NCBI GenBank assembly: GCA_900469615.1 | Contig: UBYA01000016.1 | Location: 104,560-168,559 of the forward strand | Source of the DNA: Hyphomicrobiales bacterium | GTDB lineage: Bacteria; Pseudomonadota; Alphaproteobacteria; Rhizobiales; Rhizobiaceae | DNA: 64,000 bases | Direction of reading: 5' to 3' | Part shown: piece by piece, positions 1 to 7,951 of the stretch | How positions within the stretch are numbered: the stretch's first letter is position 1 | Layout: each line of letters opens with the position of its first letter | Translations under genes and position numbers: made by a program | The notes under the pieces: generated by a model | Told to the model about the DNA's origin: nothing | Database searches by the model: none | Seen by the model: the letters and a program-made list of their open reading frames with translations, nothing else

Positions 1-983
1 ACAAAGTACCATTGCTCCGGATATTCGCGCACCATCGGTTCGATGATCGCATTCAAATGCTTCACATCCGCTACGATCCGTTCCTCGCTCGCGTCTCCAT
101 CAGGCAACCGCAACGGTTCCGACACCTTGAGGGCAAACTTCGCTCCCTTCTCCCGGACGATGTAAAGCGGATAGATCAATGCCTCCGTCTTACGCGCCAT
201 GCGGGCAATGACTGCATAATTGCCTTCAAGATGTGCGGGGAGACCAAAAAAAGGCGCGCGGATGCGGCCATTGAAACCCTCGTCGCAGAACATCAGCAAG
301 TTGCCGCCGCTCTCCAGGATTCGGAGAGCCGGTCTTGCGAAGCTGCGGCCGGGCTTCAGAATGCCGAGGCCCGCGCCCTTGCGCAGACGATTGACAATGT
401 AGTGACGCGAGCGGCGTTTCGGCGGATCATAGTTCATGGTGACGGCGAGCCCCATGTCCAGAAGGCAGTGCCAGAGCACTTCCCAATTGCTGACATGCGG
501 CGCAATGAAGATAACAGGCCCTTCGGAACAGCGCTCGACCAGTCCCTCCGTACCGATTTTTCGGACATGATTGCGCGCCAGTCTGGGTACGACTGAATAT
601 TCCGCCATCTGCCGGCCCTGAGAATCGGCATAAGCCCTGAGCAGTATCTCAAGCGCGGCATCGTTGAGATCGGGCCTTATCATCTTGAGGTTGACCGCGG
701 CGCGCGCGTAAGCCGCTTTGTGAAAGCGAGGCGCCATCAGTCGCCCCAGCCAGCCGCCGATCGCGGAACAGGCTCCGGCAGGCAGCAGCATGAAGGCAAA
801 ATAAAAGAAGAGATCGACGGCGTTGTCGATATTCTCGTAAAGCCAGTACCGCAGAAACGCCTGGCGCCGGTCGCCGCCCGCCAGAAAATCGGCGAACGGA
901 GGAGCCTTCGGCGGTTCATAGGTCCAGGCCTTGCGCTTGCTCGCAGCGACGTTCTTGCCGGTATCGTCTCCGCTCGTCATCAT
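1..983 (-). CDS. Lipid A lauroyl/myristoyl-type acyltransferase (LpxL/HtrB family), 3' end cut by window
   Basis: This gene runs off the left edge, so its C-terminus is missing. My minus-strand translation gives a basic cytoplasmic N-terminus, one hydrophobic segment (VDLFFYFAFMLLPAG) and then the acyltransferase core. The motif HVSNWE is the H-x4-D/E catalytic signature of LpxL/HtrB lysophospholipid acyltransferases, and later blocks (LLMFCDEGF, ALIYPLYIVREKG) fit the same fold. The family transfers acyl chains onto lipid A precursors at the inner membrane. Its ATG at 983 overlaps the P450 stop as ATGA, so it is translationally coupled to a siderophore-type operon. A second in-frame ATG lies at 980. 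It could be ordinary lipid A modification, or acylation of a small molecule; the second is inference. Confidence 0.82.
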   Translation of the reverse strand, partial: MMTSGDDTGKNVAASKRKAWTYEPPKAPPFADFLAGGDRRQAFLRYWLYENIDNAVDLFFYFAFMLLPAGACSAIGGWLGRLMAPRFHKAAYARAAVNLKMIRPDLNDAALEILLRAYADSQGRQMAEYSVVPRLARNHVRKIGTEGLVERCSEGPVIFIAPHVSNWEVLWHCLLDMGLAVTMNYDPPKRRSRHYIVNRLRKGAGLGILKPGRSFARPALRILESGGNLLMFCDEGFNGRIRAPFFGLPAHLEGNYAVIARMARKTEALIYPLYIVREKGAKFALKVSEPLRLPDGDASEERIVADVKHLNAIIEPMVREYPEQWYF

Positions 984-2488
984 CCGCGCCTGTGGAGCGT
1001 CACCGGCATGCCGCCGCGCGGGCGCAGCGTCAGGCGGCATTGGGGCTGAACCTTATGCCCCTCCTTGATCCGCACGCGGAAGCGCTGGGCAAGGATCGCT
1101 AGACAGAGGATCGCTTCGGTAAGTCCGAACTGCAAGCCGGGACATACGCGCGGGCCGGCGGCAAAAGGAATGTAGCTATAGGGTGTCGGCCGCGCTTCGC
1201 CCAGAAAACGCTCCGGCTTGAACCGATGCGGCTCGGGAAACAGCGTATCCGTACGATGCAGGATCCAGGGGACGATCATGATCAATGCCGCCTTGCGCAC
1301 CTTGACGCTGCCGATTTCATCCGGCTCGGCCGCCTGCCGCGCCAGGATCGGCACCGGCGGATAAAGGCGCAAGGTCTCCTCGATGACGGCCCGGCACCAT
1401 TCGAGCGCGGAAACGTCGTCGATCGACGGCACACGGTCGCCGCACACGGCTTCGATTTCCTTATGAACCGCCGCCTCCACCCAAGGCGCACCGGCGAGCA
1501 GATACCAAGCCCAGGTCAAGGTCGCGGCGGTGGTCTCATGGCCGGCCATGAAAATCGTGGCCGCCTCGTTTCTCAACGCTACGACGTCGAGTTTCAGCTC
1601 GGGATTGCGCTGCTGCCGCCGGATCAGCAGCTCGACCATCGAACTGTTGTCACCCTTCCCGGCCAGATGATCTTCGATCACCTGATCGATGATGCGATGG
1701 ATGCGCTTGACCGACCGGCTGAGACTCGGTGTCTTGATGATCGGCAGCCCCTCGTCGAAACCGAGAAAATAACCGAGATTGATGGAATCGACCAGCGACT
1801 GGTAGCTGGCAAACCCTTCGGTGACGGCATTGGCGCTTTCCTCGCCGAGGTCGTTGCCAAAGATACTGCGGGAAATGATTTCAGCTGTCAGGCCCGCCAT
1901 TTCGAACAAGGCGTTGACCTCCGCGCCCTCCCCGAGGCTTTGCCAGCGGTCGGCAAGCTCGCTTGCCGTGTTCCGCATGATCGCACCGAAGGCCGGTACG
2001 CGATTTTTGTGCACGATGTCGGAGACAAGCGGCCGGCGCTGCTTCCAGGTCTCCTTGTCCGAAATGAACAGCCCGTCACCCAGCAGATATTCCAGGGCGC
2101 GGCGCATCTGCGGCGTCTTGCGCTCGAAATTCTCGTGGCGCTTGGCAACCACATAGCGGATGGCATCCGGCGAGTTGACGATGATAAGCTGGCGGCCGAG
2201 GAGCTTGAACTCCGCCACATGCTCGCGGTAATCCGCACGGCGCCAGATCGACAGGAAGTCGCTGCGCGCTTGTAACATGAGCTTCAGCGGCTGACCCGGC
2301 TTGCCGCTATAATAGGCGGCATGAGCCGGCTCGAAATATCGTGCCGGGTGATCGGCAAGTTCAACGACTTCGGTTTTCTGATCAAGCCAGGCCAGCATGG
2401 AGGTGCAGAACTTTCGCGCCTTGCGGCCGGTGACGATGTGGATGCCGCCGGGCTTCACAGGCTGCCCGGCCGCGCTCACTATATTCAT
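980..2488 (-). CDS. Cytochrome P450
   Basis: A 502-residue haem monooxygenase. Three P450 hallmarks are visible: the I-helix oxygen-binding motif AGHETT, the K-helix ExxR in EETLRLYPP, and the haem loop FAAGPRVCPG with the proximal cysteine. There is no transmembrane anchor, as is usual for bacterial soluble P450s. It sits in a leftward operon behind the LysA-like gene (65 bp gap) and overlaps the acyltransferase start by 4 bp. No ferredoxin or reductase gene is adjacent, so electrons must come from elsewhere. The substrate is unknown; a precursor or fatty chain of the siderophore is possible by context. The upstream ATG used here has only a weak ribosome site, so the true start may lie further in. 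Confidence 0.85.
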   Translation of the reverse strand: MNIVSAAGQPVKPGGIHIVTGRKARKFCTSMLAWLDQKTEVVELADHPARYFEPAHAAYYSGKPGQPLKLMLQARSDFLSIWRRADYREHVAEFKLLGRQLIIVNSPDAIRYVVAKRHENFERKTPQMRRALEYLLGDGLFISDKETWKQRRPLVSDIVHKNRVPAFGAIMRNTASELADRWQSLGEGAEVNALFEMAGLTAEIISRSIFGNDLGEESANAVTEGFASYQSLVDSINLGYFLGFDEGLPIIKTPSLSRSVKRIHRIIDQVIEDHLAGKGDNSSMVELLIRRQQRNPELKLDVVALRNEAATIFMAGHETTAATLTWAWYLLAGAPWVEAAVHKEIEAVCGDRVPSIDDVSALEWCRAVIEETLRLYPPVPILARQAAEPDEIGSVKVRKAALIMIVPWILHRTDTLFPEPHRFKPERFLGEARPTPYSYIPFAAGPRVCPGLQFGLTEAILCLAILAQRFRVRIKEGHKVQPQCRLTLRPRGGMPVTLHRRG

Positions 2489-2553
2489 TTCGCAACCGCA
2501 GAAAAGCCCCTTGCTTCAGAGGACCGGAAGCTCTCGCCTGGCCTTGAAATCAA

Positions 2554-3798
2554 TTAGATGGCTTCCAGCTCCAGCAGTTCATCCAGTGTCTGACGCCGGC
2601 GGATCAACCGGTGGGCTTCGCCATCGATCAGCACCTCGGGCGCATAGAGGCGGCTGTTGTAGTTCGAGGACATCGTCGCCCCGTAGGCTCCGGCGCCATG
2701 GAATACAAGGTAGTCGCCGACATGCGTTTCCGGCAGGTCGCGTCTCTCCACCGTGCCGATATCGGTCTGCGTGAATACATCGCCCGACTCACAGAGAGGA
2801 CCGGCGACGACGGTCGGGAAGATTTCGCCCTCGGCGCTGCGAGGCGCCCCGCCCGGTATGACCGAGATATGGTGGTAGCTGCCATACATAGCGGGTCTGG
2901 CAAGATCGCTGAACCCGGCATCGACCAGCACGAAGCGGTTGCGCCCCATCGTCTTGACGGCTCTTACCTCGGCAAGCAACAGACCGGAATCCGCGGTCAG
3001 GAAACGGCCTGGCTCGATCTCCAGCCGGATCGGATGGCCGAAATGCGCCTCGACCTCGTGCCGCGCCGCATCCCAGAGCGAGAAATAATGCGCGGGGTCG
3101 ATTTCCTCCTCGCCCTCTCTGTACGGCACGGAAAGACCGCCGCCGGCCGAGATGGCTTCGATATCCACATCAAGCTCTCGGCAGAAGCCGACCATTGCGC
3201 CGCAGACACGCTGCAGGTGCCCGTAGTCCACACCGGAGCCGATGTGCATGTGCAGGCCGACAAGCGTCAGGGAATATTGTCGCGTCAGCGCCACGGCCTC
3301 CCGCAATTGCTCGAACCAGATACCATGCTTGCTGTTTTCTCCACCGGTATTGGTCTTCTTGCTATGGCCATGCCCGAAACCGGGATTGATCCGCAGCCAC
3401 ACCCTATGGCCGGGCGACCGCGGCCCCAGCTGATGCAGCATGTCGATGGAACCGATGTTGACTTCGATCCCGTCGGCAACGACGCGTTCGAGGGTCGGCC
3501 GGTCGAAAACGTCGGCGGTGAACACCAGCTCGGCCGCCTCCGATGTGCCACCGGCAGCAAAGCCAGCCCGCTTCGCTCGTTCGATCTCGCCGAGCGATAC
3601 TGCATCCACCCGAACACCTGCCTTGCGCATCTCTTTCAGGATATGAATGTTCGAGCAGGCCTTTTGGGCAAAGCGCACGACATCGAAGGCGGATAATTGA
3701 GCGATACGGCGACGGATCGCGGCAGCATCATAGATCCAGAGTGGCGTTCCGTACTCGGCGGCAAGCGCGCTCAGCATTTCATTGGTAGGGATGGTCAT
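2554..3798 (-). CDS. LysA-like PLP decarboxylase (alanine-racemase fold, type III)
   Basis: This 414-residue protein matches diaminopimelate/ornithine decarboxylases over its full length. FAQKAC near residue 45 holds the PLP lysine in place of the usual YALKAN. Later blocks are HMHIGSG, EPGRFLTADSG and the CES motif in GPLCESGDVF, whose cysteine is the decarboxylase general acid. Normal lysA makes lysine from meso-diaminopimelate. This copy sits inside a siderophore operon, so a dedicated role is likely: decarboxylating ornithine or lysine, a SbnH-like step on a siderophore intermediate, or racemisation, which this fold also supports. The vicibactin pathway needs an epimerase (VbsL), but I cannot tell from sequence whether this is its equivalent. 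Spacing to its neighbours is 107 bp upstream and 65 bp downstream. Confidence 0.8.
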   Translation of the reverse strand: MTIPTNEMLSALAAEYGTPLWIYDAAAIRRRIAQLSAFDVVRFAQKACSNIHILKEMRKAGVRVDAVSLGEIERAKRAGFAAGGTSEAAELVFTADVFDRPTLERVVADGIEVNIGSIDMLHQLGPRSPGHRVWLRINPGFGHGHSKKTNTGGENSKHGIWFEQLREAVALTRQYSLTLVGLHMHIGSGVDYGHLQRVCGAMVGFCRELDVDIEAISAGGGLSVPYREGEEEIDPAHYFSLWDAARHEVEAHFGHPIRLEIEPGRFLTADSGLLLAEVRAVKTMGRNRFVLVDAGFSDLARPAMYGSYHHISVIPGGAPRSAEGEIFPTVVAGPLCESGDVFTQTDIGTVERRDLPETHVGDYLVFHGAGAYGATMSSNYNSRLYAPEVLIDGEAHRLIRRRQTLDELLELEAI

Positions 3799-3905
3799 CT
3801 TGTCTCGATCAGCCTGGGCGGGAATAAGTCAACAACGCATAATAGTATGGGCGGAGCGACAGTGCCACTCCGCCCGCCTTGCTTTATGAACGATGTTGAA
3901 GCGAC

Positions 3906-5087
3906 CTACCGCGCCGCTGCCGCAAGCGCCTGTTCGAGATCGGCAACAATATCTTTTGCCGCGTGCAGCCCGACATTCAACCGTATCGTACGGTCGCTGA
4001 CACCGAAGCGCGCGAAGACGTTGGTCTCCGGCGAGATACTGAGCGCCGCCTTGGCCGGCACCACGAGGCTTTCCGGCCCACCCCAGCTGACGCCGATGCG
4101 AATGAGGCGCAATGCGTCGACGAAATCGGCGACCTCGATGCGATCCGAAACCTCGAAGGAAAACAGCCCGCCGAAACCGCTGAAGGTGCGCTTTCCGGGA
4201 TGTTCGCAGAGTGCTGGATGCATGACATTGGTTACATCCTCATGCGCTTTCAGCCATGACGCGACCTCCAGGCCGGCTTCATGATGGTGGCGCATCCGAA
4301 ACGGCAAGGTTTCGAGATTGCGCAGGACCAGCCATGCCTCGAACGGTGCAAGCTTGGCGCCGGTATAGGGGAAGATCTCGCTGTTGATGCGGTCGATATG
4401 CGCCTTGGAGCCCGTCACCAGGCCCGCGACGGTATCGCTTTGCCCGCCGAGATATTTCGAGGCGGCATGGATGACCAGGTCGATCCCGGCGGCGAGCGGC
4501 TTTTGAAAGAGCGGCGTTGCCCAGGAATTGTCGACCATCGTCACGACGCCATGACGGCGTGCTGCCTCGGCGATGGCAGTCAGATCCTGCAGTTCGAAGA
4601 CCATGGAGGTCGGATTTTCGAGATAGGCGAGCCTCGCGCCGGGCAAAGCGGCAAGCATGGCCTCCGTATCCGTGCCGTCGATATAGTCGACGGCTACGCC
4701 GAACCGCTTCAGAACCTTTTCGAAGAAACGGAAAGCGTCGCTATAGACGTGCCGCACGGTGACGATGCGGTCGCCCGGACCAACGAAAGCAAGGATCGCG
4801 GCCGCGATGGCGCCCATGCCGCTTGAGAAAGCGCGCGCCTCTTCCGCGCCTTCCATTTCGGCGATCCTGCGCTCCAGAAGCCGCACGGTCGGATTGTCGC
4901 CGCGCGAATAGATCGGCTTCTTCGAACGACCGGCAAAGACATCCTCGAGCTCCTTGTAGCTGTCGAACAGGAACAGGGATGTCTGGTAGATCGGCGGCAC
5001 GGCTGCATCGAACGGATCGTCGCGAGGCGGCATCAGCGCGTCGGGAATGGCATTTCTGTAAGCATCGAATCTCGGCGTCTCGTTCAT
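3906..5087 (-). CDS. Cys/Met metabolism PLP-dependent enzyme (trans-sulfuration family)
   Basis: This 393-residue protein has the standard length and motifs of the cystathionine gamma-synthase/beta-lyase/methionine gamma-lyase family. YSRGDNPTVRLLE binds the PLP phosphate, SSGMGAIAAA lies near the cofactor, VDNSWATPLFQKP carries the ring-nitrogen aspartate, and HAASKYLGG carries the Schiff-base lysine. I chose the ATG at 5087 because AGAGGAA lies just upstream; a longer reading to 5168 would overlap the MATE gene. The family does beta- or gamma-elimination and replacement on sulfur amino acids and homoserine esters. Nothing in hydroxamate siderophore chemistry obviously needs it, so its place here is unexplained. 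It may build an unusual amino acid unit or supply a sulfur or C4 fragment. Confidence 0.85.
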   Translation of the reverse strand: MNETPRFDAYRNAIPDALMPPRDDPFDAAVPPIYQTSLFLFDSYKELEDVFAGRSKKPIYSRGDNPTVRLLERRIAEMEGAEEARAFSSGMGAIAAAILAFVGPGDRIVTVRHVYSDAFRFFEKVLKRFGVAVDYIDGTDTEAMLAALPGARLAYLENPTSMVFELQDLTAIAEAARRHGVVTMVDNSWATPLFQKPLAAGIDLVIHAASKYLGGQSDTVAGLVTGSKAHIDRINSEIFPYTGAKLAPFEAWLVLRNLETLPFRMRHHHEAGLEVASWLKAHEDVTNVMHPALCEHPGKRTFSGFGGLFSFEVSDRIEVADFVDALRLIRIGVSWGGPESLVVPAKAALSISPETNVFARFGVSDRTIRLNVGLHAAKDIVADLEQALAAAAR

Positions 5088-5101
5088 GACGTTCCTCTTG
5101 G

Positions 5102-6475
5102 TCAGGGGTGAAGTGTCGATTGGCCAGCCAATGGGCCTGTTACATCGGCCGGCAGAATCGCAAGCCATTCCCGCCGCGCGACGAAAACACCGAGAATGGC
5201 GGCAAGGACGGCTGCGGCCGCGGTTGCGGCGGAAACGCCGGCAAAACCCATCCAGAGCGGCAACGTGAACAGAAGCGGGATCAGCAGATAGCCCTGCGGC
5301 GCCAATCCCACGAGCGCAGACAAACCCGCCCGGCCCCGCGATTGCAGCATCACGAGCAGCACGGATTGAAAGGCTGCGAGCGGAAAGACCGGAAAAAGCG
5401 CCCGTAGCCAGGCGGTTGCCTCATCGGCCACCCCGGCATTGTTCGTGAACAGGCGTACGATCGGTTCGGCGGCGAAGAACAGCAGGGCAGAATAGAGCAA
5501 GGCGACCGGCACCGTTACGGCCAGCATGAACCGGATTGCCGCCTTCAACCGCTCGGCGTCGCCGGCGCCGAAGGCATGGCTGACGACGCTCTGGGCTCCC
5601 AAGCAGAAGCCGAACAGCGGAAGCTGCCCCAGGGTCATCAAACGGATGGCGATCGCCGTAGCGGCCACGCCAGTATCGCCACCGTGGATCGCAGCCGCCC
5701 GTATCAGGACGAGAAAGCCGATACCGGTCATGATGCTTGTCGCGGCGGCGGGAATGCCGATTTTGGCGATCGGCAGAAGCAGTCGCCAGCATATCGGCCC
5801 GCCGGTCACTCTCACCGTGCCGCGACCACGGAGGAAATAATCGGCATAGCATGCAAGCGCTGCGAGCGAGGAAACAATGGTGGCAAGCGCCGCGCCGGAC
5901 GCACCGAGCTTGAAGAGAAAGATGAAGACGGGATCGAGGACTGCATTCAAGGCAAAGCTTACGATCAGCACCATCATCGAGAAGCGCGAGTTTCCCTCGG
6001 CTATGGCGATGAAATCGCAGATCGCCTGCAACAGCCCGAATGTCAGGCCGAAAGCAAGCAACCGTCCGTAATCGAGCCCGGGCGCCAGGAGATTTTCGCT
6101 TGCGCCGAGAGCGCCGACAAAATCGGGAAGGCCGAAAAAGATCAATACGGACAGGACAATGCCGAGCGGGATCGCCGCCGCCAGCGCCGTTGCGGCTACC
6201 GAGGAGGCGGCCTTCGGATCGCCCTCGCCGAGATGACGCGCCAGCCGCGTGGCAATCCCGATGCCAAGCCCCTCGCCTGCGGCCGCCACCAGCAAAAACA
6301 GCGGCATGACCAGACTGATACCGCCCAGGACATCCGGCCCGAGAGCGCCGAGGAAGATTGCGTTGATCGCATGATGGCCGGCGCTGGCGGCCAGCCCGGC
6401 GACCGCCGGGAGCGCGACCGTCAGAACGAGCCGCCTGATGCGCGGATCGTTCATATCGACGGCAGCCTTCATCAT
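5102..6475 (-). CDS. MATE-family efflux transporter
   Basis: A 457-residue membrane protein with about twelve hydrophobic segments in two similar halves, the usual MATE layout. Typical blocks are visible: the N-terminal helix with LTVALPAVAGLAASAGHHAINAI shortened here to its core ALPAVAGL, the loop GEGLGIGIATRLARHLGEG, and the second-half LPLFGFCLGAQSVVSHAFGAG. MATE proteins export cationic or amphipathic compounds using Na+ or H+ gradients. The ATG overlaps the acyltransferase stop by 4 bp (6472-6475), so the two are co-translated. By position it is the best candidate for siderophore export across the inner membrane; that role is inferred. Confidence 0.88.
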   Translation of the reverse strand: MMKAAVDMNDPRIRRLVLTVALPAVAGLAASAGHHAINAIFLGALGPDVLGGISLVMPLFLLVAAAGEGLGIGIATRLARHLGEGDPKAASSVAATALAAAIPLGIVLSVLIFFGLPDFVGALGASENLLAPGLDYGRLLAFGLTFGLLQAICDFIAIAEGNSRFSMMVLIVSFALNAVLDPVFIFLFKLGASGAALATIVSSLAALACYADYFLRGRGTVRVTGGPICWRLLLPIAKIGIPAAATSIMTGIGFLVLIRAAAIHGGDTGVAATAIAIRLMTLGQLPLFGFCLGAQSVVSHAFGAGDAERLKAAIRFMLAVTVPVALLYSALLFFAAEPIVRLFTNNAGVADEATAWLRALFPVFPLAAFQSVLLVMLQSRGRAGLSALVGLAPQGYLLIPLLFTLPLWMGFAGVSAATAAAAVLAAILGVFVARREWLAILPADVTGPLAGQSTLHP

Positions 6476-7626
6476 GCAGCGCCTCGTGGCAGCGATCCAG
6501 GGACAGGCCGGCCATCCTCGCCGGAGAGGCCGCTCAGATCCGGCGACAGCAACCGATCCATGAAGAAACGCTCGCGCAGAAGCATGACCAGCAGCGCCTT
6601 CTTGTGCGGAAACTGAATGTGCTTGACCTTGGCGAAGCCGGAGCGGTCAAGATTACGGATCTGTTGCGCGTGATGATGGATCGGCTCGCCGACAATGCGG
6701 CGGGTGCGCGGATCGGCTAAAAACATGTAGTGCATCAGCGACGGCAGCCAGGCGCTGACGAAGGCCTTGCCGCGGAAATCGTCTTCGCCGATCGCCACAT
6801 GCCAGCCGCGATCATAGCCATCGGCATCGTAATGGGGGCCAATCCGGTCCTCTTTTGCCCAGTAGAGCTCGAAATATCCGAAGGGAACGTCGCCGAAGGT
6901 TCCGATCAGCGGCAATGTGCGCGGATCGGCAAGGCGACCGGCGATAAAATCGCGATGGTAGGACAGATCGCCGCCGTCCTCCCATATGGCGGCAACCCGC
7001 GGATCGTTCATCCAGCGATGGAAATGCGCAAGGTCGGCCTCGATATCGGCGACATGGAAGCCAAGCTGCGTGTTCAGCCAGGGAATGAAGCGACTATAGA
7101 CGCGGCCGGCGGGCTTCGGCGGCCTTTGGGGATGGAGGGCGCCATTCGTCAGGATCGGCACCTCCGGGTAAGCTCTCGGAGTGCTTCCAAGCCAGGGTTT
7201 TGCCAGCTGAAAAAAGGATTCCGGTCGCACGATCAGGCGCTCTGCGCGCCGCTCGATCGCGCCCGCCTCCTGCAGGCGGGCGGCAAGATCACGGTCCGCC
7301 ACCTCGACTTCGAAGCAGGCCGGCTGCGGATTGCACGCCAGAACCGCCTCCAAGACGGCATTGACGATATCGTCGCCCGAAACCGATGACACGGTCGCAG
7401 ACAAAGTGTCGAAGACCAATCGATTGGCGGCGGGACCCGCAAAATAACCAGAGGCGACCTGCACCCCATGATATTCGACGCGGAAGCCGCCCGACGCCTG
7501 CCCCGGTGACACGATGAGCGGCTGGCCGCAGGCAAGTGCGCTGCTCGAAAAACCCGATGCCGGCAGGCATGGATCAAAAGATCGCTCCGTCGTCTTATCA
7601 CTCCTCATCGCGACCGAAGCATCCAT
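6472..7626 (-). CDS. Siderophore N-acyltransferase, IucB/RhbD/VbsA type (GNAT fold)
   Basis: A 384-residue protein whose C-terminal half (about 185-365) matches the acetyltransferase domain of hydroxamate siderophore enzymes. Blocks include FHRWMNDPRVAAIWEDGG, GYFELYWAKEDRIG and EPIHHHAQQIRNLDRSGF, the last holding the conserved His and the motif before the CoA site. These enzymes acylate N-hydroxylysine or N5-hydroxyornithine to make the hydroxamate; VbsA uses a 3-hydroxybutyryl group in vicibactin. It is the first gene of the leftward operon and is divergent from the NRPS. The N-terminal ~170 residues are a degenerate extra domain, also common in this family. The acyl donor cannot be read from sequence. 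Confidence 0.88.
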   Translation of the reverse strand: MDASVAMRSDKTTERSFDPCLPASGFSSSALACGQPLIVSPGQASGGFRVEYHGVQVASGYFAGPAANRLVFDTLSATVSSVSGDDIVNAVLEAVLACNPQPACFEVEVADRDLAARLQEAGAIERRAERLIVRPESFFQLAKPWLGSTPRAYPEVPILTNGALHPQRPPKPAGRVYSRFIPWLNTQLGFHVADIEADLAHFHRWMNDPRVAAIWEDGGDLSYHRDFIAGRLADPRTLPLIGTFGDVPFGYFELYWAKEDRIGPHYDADGYDRGWHVAIGEDDFRGKAFVSAWLPSLMHYMFLADPRTRRIVGEPIHHHAQQIRNLDRSGFAKVKHIQFPHKKALLVMLLRERFFMDRLLSPDLSGLSGEDGRPVPGSLPRGAA

Positions 7627-7951
7627 GCGTCTTCTCCATTTTTCAGAGCTGCGCCACTCATGATCGACCGATCACGCACGGCGCCAATTTTACAGTGACG
7701 AATGGCTGCGCGCGGAATTCAAAATATTTTCCGAAAATATTTTTCGAAATTTTGCTGAATTTCGATCATCTCCATTCGTCATGCAGCTACATCAATGTAT
7801 TTCTCGGAACATCCGACCATACAAATACAGGAATATCACGTCATTCAATCGAATTAACTCTATATCTGTTATAGATATATAGAAGTATACACTATTGTAT
7901 TTTGATTGATTTGACATTCATTGAAATGCATTTGGGGAGATTGGCGAAGAA
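7627..7951. promoter_or_regulatory. Divergent AT-rich control region between the two siderophore operons
   Basis: This 325-bp gap separates the start of the leftward operon (7626) from the NRPS start (7952) and is clearly AT-richer than the genes. It contains a perfect 11-1-11 palindrome at 7721-7743 and a 7-5-7 dyad at 7861-7879. I found no exact TGA-N9-TCA RirA box in it, unlike the other siderophore promoters here; the nearest look-alikes have an 8-base or 7-base spacer. In R. leguminosarum the vbs biosynthesis operons depend on the ECF factor RpoI rather than directly on RirA, so the sigma factor at 14188 may serve this promoter pair. Confidence 0.55.
7721..7743. repeat. Perfect 23-bp palindrome, possible operator
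   Basis: AAAATATTTTC, one central C, then GAAAATATTTT gives two perfectly complementary 11-base arms. It lies about 95 bp upstream of the acyltransferase start and about 210 bp upstream of the NRPS start. A repressor or activator dimer site is plausible. It is not a match to the IRO box. Confidence 0.4.

Noticed and set aside
12..596. A 194-codon open frame on the plus strand
   Set aside because: It is antisense to the LpxL-type acyltransferase that reads through this part on the minus strand.
2554..3798. Calling this gene lysA, the housekeeping lysine gene
   Set aside because: The fold and motifs fit, but it sits in a siderophore operon and its PLP-lysine block (FAQKAC) differs from the usual YALKAN, so no gene symbol was given.
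7634..7926. RirA box candidates in the divergent siderophore promoter
   Set aside because: The TGA...TCA pairs here have spacers of 7 or 8 bases, not 9, so they do not match the pattern found at the other three sites.
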